Below the pieces are notes generated by a model that saw nothing but the letters and a program-made list of their open reading frames with translations, had not been told where the DNA came from and made no database searches. A stretch of 64,000 nt of DNA from Sinomicrobium sp. (GTDB taxonomy: Bacteria; Bacteroidota; Bacteroidia; Flavobacteriales; Flavobacteriaceae): the NCBI GenBank assembly GCA_029266035.1, contig JAJUFH010000001.1, positions 124,001 through 188,000 of the forward strand, written 5' to 3'. Both the position numbers and the translations under genes were made by a program. This document shows positions 37,593 to 45,394 of this stretch, one piece after another. Within the stretch, counting starts at the first letter, position 1; each line of letters starts with the position of its first letter.

Positions 37593-38222
37593 ATGATTAA
37601 AGTATTGATTGCCGACAACCATCCGGTAGTACAAGATGGCATTATTGCAGCGCTGAGCGGCAATAAAGAAATCGATGTAGTGGGAACAGCACGCACCACT
37701 TCTGAGCTATTTGACCTTCTACCCCAATTAAAACCTGACATCATCGTACTGGAAATGAATATCCCCGAAGTGAACGGGATTACTGCACTGCGACAATTAA
37801 AAAAAGAACAGACTCAAGCCCGTGTACTCATTTTTAGTTCGGAGTCTGAAGATGTTTATGCATTGAGTACTTTACGAGCCGGAGCTTCGGGATATCTCTC
37901 AAAGAATGCAGACACTCAAATGCTATCTGAAGCTATTACGAAAATTGCCAATGGTGGGCTCTTCATCACTAACGAGTTGGCGCAACGCCTCGCCTTTGAC
38001 GAGAGCACCAACAAGCCGAGAAAATTCTTTAGAAAACTCTCTACTCGAGAAGTGGAAGTTTTAAAGTTACTTGCCGAAGGCAAGCGAAACAAATACGTCG
38101 CCGAAGAACTCGGGCTCAACGAAAAAACTGTAAGTACCTACAAAGCCAGATTAATGCGTAAACTCAATGTAGATAATATGGTAGATATGCTGCAACAGGC
38201 CAAGGCACTGGAACTGTACTAA
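37593..38222 (+). CDS. NarL/LuxR-type response regulator with Glu at the phosphorylation site
   Basis: 209 residues: a receiver domain (1-120) and a LuxR-type helix-turn-helix (about 145-205, LSTREVEVLKLLAEGKRNKYVAEELG in part: LSTREVEVLKLLAEGK). Asp8 (with Asn9), Ser82 and Lys104 match the receiver site, but the phospho-acceptor Asp is replaced by Glu54 in IVLEMNIP. Glu can mimic phosphorylated Asp, so the protein may be always active or controlled otherwise. No histidine kinase is adjacent. It converges on dnaG. Confidence 0.92.
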   Translation: MIKVLIADNHPVVQDGIIAALSGNKEIDVVGTARTTSELFDLLPQLKPDIIVLEMNIPEVNGITALRQLKKEQTQARVLIFSSESEDVYALSTLRAGASGYLSKNADTQMLSEAITKIANGGLFITNELAQRLAFDESTNKPRKFFRKLSTREVEVLKLLAEGKRNKYVAEELGLNEKTVSTYKARLMRKLNVDNMVDMLQQAKALELY

Positions 38223-38237
38223 TAAAATTTCCCTCAA

Positions 38238-40217
38238 CTAAAGCACTCGATTGAGTTTTTGGGCAAGCATACGTTTTAATTGATGGTAATTTATGATCTC
38301 CTCGAGGATATCTGGATTACCATCTTTTTTTTCCAGTGTTTGTCGCTGTAATTCCCCTACTCTTTTATCTATGAGATAACAACGTAAATTGAGGATGGTT
38401 TCACTCACCAGCTGTGCTACCGTCTGTGTTTTGTCTTTCACCAATATGTCCTGATCTTCCCATCGATGCAGCATGTATTTTTCTTCGTCCATCAGTATAG
38501 AAGTCACTTCTCTGGCTTCATCCGGCTCCAAATCCTGTACAAAACGGTCTATCGAAAAATCTTCGGCTCCACCTAATTTTTCTACAAGCACTGAAAAGAG
38601 TTTTCTAAACACCTCATTTCCCAACTCTACCTCATCCTCTTGTAAATCGAGAAACACCTTTTCAAAAACTCGGTATTCGCTCACAATTTTTTCCATCTTC
38701 AATTCTCCCTTCTCGTCTTGCTTTAGCACCTGATCTTCAAATTCTTCAATTTTATTGCCGTAAATAAGCAATAATTCGATGATCTTGCGCTCCAACACAT
38801 ATTGCTGATCTATTTTTGCAGGGCTAGGTTGCTCCCGAACCACTTCCATACCCGCTTGTTGTCGCTGCTGACGCTGCCTTTTACTGGCTTCTGCAATCTC
38901 CTTACGCCCCATCTGTGCCAGGGTATTAAAGAGCACCTCTTCCGAGATATCCATAATTCGTGAACACTCCTGCACATAAACCTCACGTTGTATTCTGTCG
39001 GGTATCTTCCCAATACTGTTTACAATATCTCTTATAGTCTCCGCCTTGCGAATAGGGTCGTCTTGTGCTTCCTCCATAAGTAACGAAGCCTTAAAACGAA
39101 TAAAGTCGGTGGCATTTTCCCGTAGAAAAAGCGTCAAGTCTTCAAAAGAATTTGCTCTCGCAAAACTATCGGGATCCTCACCGTCAGGCAGGGGGCAGAC
39201 CTTTACATTCATCCCCTGCTCCAATATGAGATCAACCCCGCGTAAGGATGCTCTCAAACCGGCAGCATCACCGTCAAACAACACCGTAATATTATTGGTG
39301 AGCCGATGTATAAGTCTTATCTGCTCAGGAGTAAGTGCCGTTCCGCTGGAAGCAACCACATTTTCAATACCATTTTGGTGAAACTGGATTACATCGGTAT
39401 AGCCTTCTACTAAAAAACAGTTATCCTCTTTCGCTATGGCCTGCCTCGCATGATAAATACCATACAGTACCTTGCTCTTGTGATAAATAGCGGTTTCGGG
39501 AGAGTTGAGATATTTTGCAGCCTTTTTATCGGTCTTCAATATCCGTCCACCAAAGCCCAAAACCCTACCACTCATAGACTGTATTGGAAACATCACTCGC
39601 CCTTTAAAACGGTCGAACTGCCTGTTTCCTTCTCCTCTGTTGTCTTCTTTTACAATGGTCAGTCCCGTCTTTTCGAGAAATTCCAACTGATATCCCTTGG
39701 CAAGTGCTTCTTTAGTAAAAGCCTCCCATTCGTCGGGAGAATAGCCGAGCCCAAACTTGCGTATGGTCTCATCTGTAAATCCGCGTTCCTTGAAATAAGT
39801 GAGTCCGACGGCTTTTCCCGGTTCTGTATTCCACAACACATCCTCAAAATAGTCTCGAGCAAATTCACTTACGAGATACATGCTCTCGCGCTCATCGGCT
39901 TGCTGCTTCAGCTCGTCGGTCTGCTCCGTTTCCTCTATCTCTATATTGTATTTACGAGCTAGGTATTTAACAGCTTCAGGATAAGTAAAATGCTCGTGCT
40001 CCATCAAAAAAGCCACCACATTCCCCCCTTTTCCCGACGAGAAATCCTTCCATATCTGCTTTACCGGAGATACCATAAAACTCGGCGTGCGTTCATCTGT
40101 AAACGGGCTCAACCCTTTAAAGTTCGAACCCGACTTCTTCAGCTGTACAAAGTCGCCTATTACCTCCTCTACTCGGGATGCCTCAAAAACTTTATCTATG
40201 GTATCTTTAGAGATCAA
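38238..40217 (-). CDS. dnaG: DNA primase
   Basis: 659 residues. The N-terminal domain resembles the CHC2 zinc domain (SPFTDERTPSFMVSP), but all four ligands are lost: Ser37, Thr40, Asp58 and Ser61 stand where Cys, His, Cys, Cys are expected. The TOPRIM catalytic core is intact (VEGYTDV, FDGDAAG), followed by a DnaB-binding C-terminal region. It makes RNA primers for replication. The start is TTG at 40217, because ISKDTIDKVFEASRVEEV begins there and the next Met is residue 49. Confidence 0.95.
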   Translation of the reverse strand: MISKDTIDKVFEASRVEEVIGDFVQLKKSGSNFKGLSPFTDERTPSFMVSPVKQIWKDFSSGKGGNVVAFLMEHEHFTYPEAVKYLARKYNIEIEETEQTDELKQQADERESMYLVSEFARDYFEDVLWNTEPGKAVGLTYFKERGFTDETIRKFGLGYSPDEWEAFTKEALAKGYQLEFLEKTGLTIVKEDNRGEGNRQFDRFKGRVMFPIQSMSGRVLGFGGRILKTDKKAAKYLNSPETAIYHKSKVLYGIYHARQAIAKEDNCFLVEGYTDVIQFHQNGIENVVASSGTALTPEQIRLIHRLTNNITVLFDGDAAGLRASLRGVDLILEQGMNVKVCPLPDGEDPDSFARANSFEDLTLFLRENATDFIRFKASLLMEEAQDDPIRKAETIRDIVNSIGKIPDRIQREVYVQECSRIMDISEEVLFNTLAQMGRKEIAEASKRQRQQRQQAGMEVVREQPSPAKIDQQYVLERKIIELLLIYGNKIEEFEDQVLKQDEKGELKMEKIVSEYRVFEKVFLDLQEDEVELGNEVFRKLFSVLVEKLGGAEDFSIDRFVQDLEPDEAREVTSILMDEEKYMLHRWEDQDILVKDKTQTVAQLVSETILNLRCYLIDKRVGELQRQTLEKKDGNPDILEEIINYHQLKRMLAQKLNRVL

Positions 40218-40230
40218 AGCTGTTGTCTTT

Positions 40231-40298
40231 TGGTTATTGGGTTATTGGGTTGTGGTTGTTTGTGGTTTGGGTTAATAAGTTACTTGGTGTTGGGTTAA
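40231..40298 (-). repeat. CA-rich irregular repeat in the dnaG leader
   Basis: On the plus strand this is a G/T tract of GGTTATT, GGGTTGT and GGTTTG units. The dnaG message would carry it as A/C-rich sequence with almost no G. It lies between the likely -7 box and the TTG start. Confidence 0.7.
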
Positions 40299-40324
40299 TG
40301 ATTAAATTCCTGCGGATCGGAAAC

Positions 40325-40332
40325 CAAAAATA
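40325..40332 (-). promoter_or_regulatory. -7 box for dnaG
   Basis: TATTTTTG on the minus strand fits TAnnTTTG; a leader of about 100 bases would follow. No TTG was found at -33. Confidence 0.4.
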
Positions 40333-40371
40333 CGGAATTTAATTTTTCTATCGAGTGTTTTTAAAATTACC

Positions 40372-41469
40372 TCACAGCTCAAAACGGAGCCCGAGAGAAA
40401 TATTCCGCTGTTCCGGATTGGGATTTTTAAAAATGGGACTGAGATCGTATTTTAAATAAACTGACATATCACCTCTTCCCACATAGGCCGCCAAACCGTA
40501 GACAAAATCGTTGGTATTATAGTCGCCTTTTAGCTTTTCTCTGCTTCTACTTCTATTTTCATCCCGGTATCTCAGTTTCTGTCTCGAACTTAAGCTTGCT
40601 CCCACATAGCCACCTATGCCTACCTTAAACTTCTTGTCTGTAGAATACCTAAAATAATCGTCGTATTCCTTTTTTTCCGAAGGTCCAAATTCAAAAAACA
40701 AAGGAACTACAAGATGATCTTGGCGGAATTTACTCTTTTTCAAGCTATGTGGAAAAGACTCCAGAGAAGTCATTGCCCCCTCGCTCACGAAATACTGATT
40801 ATCTTTAGGTTTCAGTCCGTTGGAATGAAGAGAGAGTCCGTAACTCACCCGTACAGCATTACTGTTTTTAAGCAATCTTGTCTTCCATTGCCATCCCAAT
40901 TCAAAAAACCTACTTCCCCAAGTTTTATACGGACTGTCGTTAAGCGATTGTCCTTCGATAATAGCATTGTTGAGTCCTATTCCTATAACGAGATTAGAAG
41001 TCGTTTTTTTGTCGTACTTTTTTTTCTTGTTACCACTGTCGAACACTACTCCAAAAAGACGATCTCCATCGGCTTCCTCTTCTGCCCCAAAATTTATTCT
41101 CAACACGGCTTCATTCCCTTCATCTCTATATTTTTCGTATTCTCCCCGCTCTGCCAAAGCCATTTTATTTTCTAAAATGGCCAATCTGTTCTCGATGTTT
41201 AAAGCCGATCGCTTTGCTTGTTGTTCTTTCCGTCGCTGTGCTTCATCAGCGGTAATCTCCCCTCCTCGCTGTAGGCTTTGTATGCGCTCTACTTCCTTTT
41301 TTAATCTAGATTTCTCTTCCGAAACTATACGCTCCCTCTCCTGTTTATAGGTCTTGAGAAGCTCTTCTTTGATACTTGTGTCGAGGCTGTCTTTTGGAGT
41401 CTGTGCCTTTAAATTTTGGACAATAAAAGTCATGGTCACCAAGGTGACATACAAAACAATTCGCAACAT
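40372..41469 (-). CDS. Outer-membrane barrel protein with a coiled-coil N-terminus
   Basis: 365 residues. A signal peptide (1-22, LKAQ) is followed by a charged coiled coil (about 30-115) rich in Lys, Glu and Arg, then beta strands to the end (NISLGLRFEL), as in a porin-like barrel. It is the third gene of the sigma-factor operon, 30 bases after the membrane protein. I do not know the family. Its place suggests it is an output or sensor of that sigma factor. Confidence 0.75.
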   Translation of the reverse strand: MLRIVLYVTLVTMTFIVQNLKAQTPKDSLDTSIKEELLKTYKQERERIVSEEKSRLKKEVERIQSLQRGGEITADEAQRRKEQQAKRSALNIENRLAILENKMALAERGEYEKYRDEGNEAVLRINFGAEEEADGDRLFGVVFDSGNKKKKYDKKTTSNLVIGIGLNNAIIEGQSLNDSPYKTWGSRFFELGWQWKTRLLKNSNAVRVSYGLSLHSNGLKPKDNQYFVSEGAMTSLESFPHSLKKSKFRQDHLVVPLFFEFGPSEKKEYDDYFRYSTDKKFKVGIGGYVGASLSSRQKLRYRDENRSRSREKLKGDYNTNDFVYGLAAYVGRGDMSVYLKYDLSPIFKNPNPEQRNISLGLRFEL

Positions 41470-41499
41470 GATTAATGGATTTTATGGATGATTTTTGTA

Positions 41500-42240
41500 C
41501 TAATTTCTATTGACAAGCGCCGTACCTACTTTGGCTAGCCCCTCTTTCAATGCTTCCAGCACCTTTTCTCGAAAAGACTGATCCATCTCGGCCTCCACCT
41601 CGTCCAACAGTGCCATAGCATCTATACTACCCCTGTTATCTGACATGCGTTCTACGGCTATTTCACGCTGTGCCTGTGCGAGAAGCATTTCGATATCTTC
41701 GTCGGTCACTTCTCTCTCTTTGTTAATTTCCAAAAGTTTCGACACTATACCGGTAACCTTCTCGTCTTCCTTATTCGCCTTTTCGGTGTTTTCGGCTTGA
41801 ACGAGTACAGCTTGTACCTCGGGTTCTTCTACGGTTTTATCTACCGGAGGGGCATCTACCTCAATATGCCTTTGTTTCACAGATTCCGGATATTCGAGAA
41901 CTGGCGTTTGCTCTGCTGTTACAGCTATTTCTACATTCTTATTTTCTACTTTCTCGTCCTTATTTTCAACTCTTGTCGAGATAGTATCAACAGTTTTCAC
42001 TGTGCTAACAACTGCAGGTACCGTTTCCTGCTCAGGCCGGTTTTCCAACAACAGCAATCCCAACAACAGTACGGCAGCTGCAGAAGCGGTGGCATAAAGC
42101 CATATCTTCCTTCGTCCCGATGCGGCTGTCTGTCGGTTTTCGAGTTGTTGCTCCAAGCTGTTCCAGGCAGATACAGAAGGAGTTATACGCCTCGCTTCTA
42201 GCTTTTCCTTTATCAGTCTATCTAGTTTATCTCGTTCCAT
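41500..42240 (-). CDS. Single-span membrane protein, probable anti-sigma factor
   Basis: 246 residues: a cytoplasmic N-terminal part of about 45 residues, one helix (46-65, WLYATASAAAVLLLGLLLL) and a Glu/Val-rich periplasmic part. It overlaps the sigma-factor gene by 14 bases. Size, topology and coupling to the sigma gene fit an anti-sigma factor, but no zinc motif of the ZAS type is present. The first 45 residues would have to hold the sigma-binding part. Confidence 0.7.
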   Translation of the reverse strand: MERDKLDRLIKEKLEARRITPSVSAWNSLEQQLENRQTAASGRRKIWLYATASAAAVLLLGLLLLENRPEQETVPAVVSTVKTVDTISTRVENKDEKVENKNVEIAVTAEQTPVLEYPESVKQRHIEVDAPPVDKTVEEPEVQAVLVQAENTEKANKEDEKVTGIVSKLLEINKEREVTDEDIEMLLAQAQREIAVERMSDNRGSIDAMALLDEVEAEMDQSFREKVLEALKEGLAKVGTALVNRN

Positions 42241-42808
42241 TTTCTTTTCTCTTTAACTCCAACATACGGTTTTTTAGCATTTTTCGCGCTTTAAACAATT
42301 GCGATTTTGACGTACTCTCAGAGATATTTAAGATGTCTGCTATTTCCCGATGCGAATACCCTTCTACGGCATACATCAGCAAAACGGTTTTATAGCCTTC
42401 GGGTAGCAGATCGATAAGCATTTGTATCTCTTCCACATCCGGAAGGTCTGTTTCTGGTATATTCACTGTAGTATTTTCCGGAAAAGCATTGGCCTCAACA
42501 AAAGACAGCGATTTTTCCCTGCGCAAAAAGGAAATACACTCCCGAACTACAATCCGCCGTATCCATCCTTCAAAACTCCCTTCAAAACGAAAAGATTCGA
42601 GATTTGTAAATACTTTGTAAAAGCTCCCTATCATCACGTCTTCTGCAAAATGCTCGTCTTTTACATAACTGCGACATACACTCAGCATTTTGGGTGCGTA
42701 CTTATTGTACAGTTCTTGTTGGGCCCCTCGGTGATTTGCAGCCGCCTTGCGCAACAATTGTCTTTCGTCTTTATGCAGTGGTATAATCTTCAAAAATCGT
42801 CGTTTCAT
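42227..42808 (-). CDS. RNA polymerase sigma factor, ECF (sigma-70) family
   Basis: 193 residues. Region 2 is seen in LYNKYAPKMLSVCRSYV and AEDVMIGSFYKVF, with SFEGWIRRIVVREC, and region 4 in LPEGYKTVLLMYAVEGYSHREIADIL (each cited in part). It directs polymerase to a set of genes, probably including its own operon. No TAnnTTTG box precedes it, which would agree with autoregulation, though this is only inference. Confidence 0.93.
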   Translation of the reverse strand: MKRRFLKIIPLHKDERQLLRKAAANHRGAQQELYNKYAPKMLSVCRSYVKDEHFAEDVMIGSFYKVFTNLESFRFEGSFEGWIRRIVVRECISFLRREKSLSFVEANAFPENTTVNIPETDLPDVEEIQMLIDLLPEGYKTVLLMYAVEGYSHREIADILNISESTSKSQLFKARKMLKNRMLELKRKENGTR

Positions 42809-42841
42809 CGGGTACTTTCATTTATATAGACGCCCCGCTTT

Positions 42842-42871
42842 AAAAAAAGGTTGCTTGAACATCCTTTTTTT
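42842..42871 (-). terminator. Terminator after the polyprenyl synthase gene
   Basis: A 9-bp perfect stem, A-run plus GG against CC plus T-run, with a 12-base loop, lies just beyond the synthase stop on the minus strand and before the sigma-factor gene. Confidence 0.6.
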
Positions 42872-42879
42872 GAAGAAAT

Positions 42880-43857
42880 CTATTTTTTGCGATCTATGAC
42901 GTAGTTGACCATCAGTTGCAAAGAGTCTCTGTATTCAGAATCGGGATAAGTGTTCAGTATATCCAAAGCTTCTTTCTGGAACTCTTTCATCTTTTGCTCG
43001 GCGTATTGAAGTCCGCCATTGTCTTTTACAAAACTGATAACCTGCTTAACCCTCACTACATTCTTATTGTGATTCTTCACCGAGTTGATAAGCCAGCGCT
43101 TATCTTTTTCAGAGCAGTGATTAAGGGTGTATATAAGAGGGAGAGTCATTTTCTGTTCCTTGATATCTATTCCCGTCGGTTTTCCTATGCGCTCTTCACC
43201 GTAGTCGAACAAATCGTCTTTAATCTGAAAAGCCATACCTATGAGTTCGCCAAACTTTCTCATCTTTTCGGTTTCTTCAGATCCGGGTTTTACCGAACAG
43301 GCTCCAAGGGCACAGCAGGCAGCTATAAGGGTAGCCGTTTTTTGGCGGATGATCTCGTAGTACACCTCTTCAGTTATATCGAGCTTCCGAGCTTTTTCTA
43401 TTTGAAGCAGCTCACCTTCACTCATTTCCCTGACTGCGACAGAAATAATCTTTAGCAGATCAAAATCGTCGTTGTCTATAGAGAGCAACAGCCCCTTAGA
43501 GAGCAAATAATCTCCTACCAATACGGCAATCTTGTTTTTCCACAGTGCATTGAGGGAAAAAAAACCGCGCCGCCGATTGCTGTCGTCTACCACATCGTCG
43601 TGCACCAGAGTTGCGGTGTGGATAAGCTCTATGACCGAAGCACCGCGATAAGTGCGCTCGTTTACCTTTCCACCCGAAACCATTTTGGCGACCAAAAACA
43701 CAAACATAGGCCGCATCTGCTTTCCCTTGCGGTTTACGATATAATAAGTGATGCGATTGAGCAACGAAACCTTTGAAGACATGGAGTCACGGAACTTTTT
43801 CTCGAAAAGTTCCATCTCTGTATAGATGGGTTGTTTTATTCTTTCCACTGGTTTCAT
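42880..43857 (-). CDS. Polyprenyl diphosphate synthase
   Basis: 325 residues of the trans-isoprenyl diphosphate synthase fold. The first Asp-rich motif is HDDVVDDSNRRRG and the second FQIKDDLFDY; RKGKQMRP is the isopentenyl diphosphate site. It condenses isoprene units into a long chain, most likely the menaquinone side chain (octaprenyl type). An in-frame GTG lies one codon upstream, but ATG 43857 is preferred. A TATCTTTG box sits only 8 bases upstream of that ATG. Confidence 0.93.
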   Translation of the reverse strand: MKPVERIKQPIYTEMELFEKKFRDSMSSKVSLLNRITYYIVNRKGKQMRPMFVFLVAKMVSGGKVNERTYRGASVIELIHTATLVHDDVVDDSNRRRGFFSLNALWKNKIAVLVGDYLLSKGLLLSIDNDDFDLLKIISVAVREMSEGELLQIEKARKLDITEEVYYEIIRQKTATLIAACCALGACSVKPGSEETEKMRKFGELIGMAFQIKDDLFDYGEERIGKPTGIDIKEQKMTLPLIYTLNHCSEKDKRWLINSVKNHNKNVVRVKQVISFVKDNGGLQYAEQKMKEFQKEALDILNTYPDSEYRDSLQLMVNYVIDRKK

Positions 43858-43865
43858 CACGGCCT

Positions 43866-43873
43866 CAAAGATA
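43866..43873 (-). promoter_or_regulatory. -7 box close to the polyprenyl synthase start
   Basis: TATCTTTG fits TAnnTTTG but leaves room for a leader of only a few bases. If real, the message would be nearly leaderless. Confidence 0.3.
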
Positions 43874-43924
43874 TAAAAAAGCTGTAATTATACCGTAGTA
43901 ATGACTCGGGGTGTTTCAGACAAA

Positions 43925-43953
43925 TTGAACAGGAAATTAAATTGTTATCTTTA
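43925..43953 (+). promoter_or_regulatory. Possible promoter of the DUF4403 gene
   Basis: TTG (43925-43927), 18 bases, TATCTTTA (43946-43953): one mismatch to TAnnTTTG. The ATG is 24 bases downstream. Confidence 0.35.
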
Positions 43954-43977
43954 GGCACTTTTTAACCGTGCTCCGTC

Positions 43978-45384
43978 ATGAAAAACAACATACGCACAAA
44001 TACATTACTTTCCTGCCTTTTGATCTGTATGCTCCTTGCAGCTTGTTCGACTACCAAAAAGATAGAAACCCTAAAACCTGAACCCGATGAGGCAGCCTCT
44101 ACCGCTTATCAAAACACACACTCGTTTATCAATCTTCCGGTGAGTATAAAGCTAAAAGACGTAGAGCGTATGACCAACAGTTCCTTCGACGGGCTCATTT
44201 ACGAAGACGACGATTTTGAAGAAGACGATTTGAAGATGAAGGTGTGGAAAGAACAGAAAATTTCCATTACAAACGAAAACGGAAAACTCAAAACAGTGAT
44301 TCCGCTCAAGGCGCTGATACAATACAAATTTAGCGCCAGAAACTTTGGCCTCCCACTCGACGACATCAGTGACATATACCTAAACGGAACCGTCACTCTA
44401 ATAAGCGACATCGGTCTTTTCAACTGGGAGATACGCACCAATACAAGCTTAAAATCGCTGATATGGAATGAAGAACCTTCCACCAATATCATGGGGCAAA
44501 AAGTTGCGGTAACCAGTTTGGTCAATCCGGCAGTCGCCTTGTTCCGATCGGCGATAGAAAAGAGTATAGATCAGGCTATCAGAGAAACACTCGATTTTAA
44601 GCCCAATGTTTTGGACGCCCTACAAAAGATAAGCACCCCTTTCCAGATGAGCGACACATACGAAAGCTGGATGCGCATCATTCCTCAGGAATTATATATC
44701 ACCGATGCCAGCCTGAAAGATCAGACCATTTTCTTCAAAATGGGTATGAAGTGTATTATGGAAACAGTTATCGGTCAACAACCCCCGACAGTTTTCGACC
44801 AAGAGACTATTGCACTTAAACCGGTAACAGAAATTCCGGAATCGATAAATGTCAGCATCGCTGTGATATCGTCGTACAAAGATGCTTCAAGAGTGATTAC
44901 CAAAAATTTCAAGGGTTACGAATTCGGGGAAGGCAGGCGAAAAATATCGGTAGAGAAAGTCGATATCTGGCACAAGGAAGGAAAGATAATCGTCGCTCTC
45001 GAGGTATCGGGCAGTGTTGAGGGAACTATATACCTAGCCGGGTATCCACAGTACAACCGGGTAACCAAAGAGGTCTATTTCGACAAGTTAGACTATGTCC
45101 TGGACACCAAAAACGCCCTGTTGAAATCGGCACAGTGGCTGGCCGGCAATTATGTACTTCTCCAATTACAAGAAAAGTGCCGGTATTCTATCGCATCCGA
45201 CATAGCTGAAGGCAAGGAAATGATGGGACAGTACCTCCACAATTATTCTCCTACAAAAGGTGTTTTTGTGAACGGAGAAATACAAGACATCGAACTAGAC
45301 CGTATGCAATTGGCCACCAATGCCATGATAGCTCTGGTAAAACTCAAAGGCAAGGTGTTTGTCTCAATAGACGGCCTGGAATAG
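43978..45384 (+). CDS. DUF4403 family lipoprotein
   Basis: 468 residues with a lipoprotein signal peptide ending in LAAC (Cys23). The mature protein matches the Bacteroidota DUF4403 pattern: FINLPVSIKLKDVERM near 50, DGLIYEDDD, and paired halves with repeated beta regions. The function is unknown. It should be anchored at the periplasmic face of a membrane. It is transcribed alone and meets the barrel gene tail to tail over 10 bases. Confidence 0.85.
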   Translation: MKNNIRTNTLLSCLLICMLLAACSTTKKIETLKPEPDEAASTAYQNTHSFINLPVSIKLKDVERMTNSSFDGLIYEDDDFEEDDLKMKVWKEQKISITNENGKLKTVIPLKALIQYKFSARNFGLPLDDISDIYLNGTVTLISDIGLFNWEIRTNTSLKSLIWNEEPSTNIMGQKVAVTSLVNPAVALFRSAIEKSIDQAIRETLDFKPNVLDALQKISTPFQMSDTYESWMRIIPQELYITDASLKDQTIFFKMGMKCIMETVIGQQPPTVFDQETIALKPVTEIPESINVSIAVISSYKDASRVITKNFKGYEFGEGRRKISVEKVDIWHKEGKIIVALEVSGSVEGTIYLAGYPQYNRVTKEVYFDKLDYVLDTKNALLKSAQWLAGNYVLLQLQEKCRYSIASDIAEGKEMMGQYLHNYSPTKGVFVNGEIQDIELDRMQLATNAMIALVKLKGKVFVSIDGLE

Positions 45385-45394
45385 TCCCTGTCGT

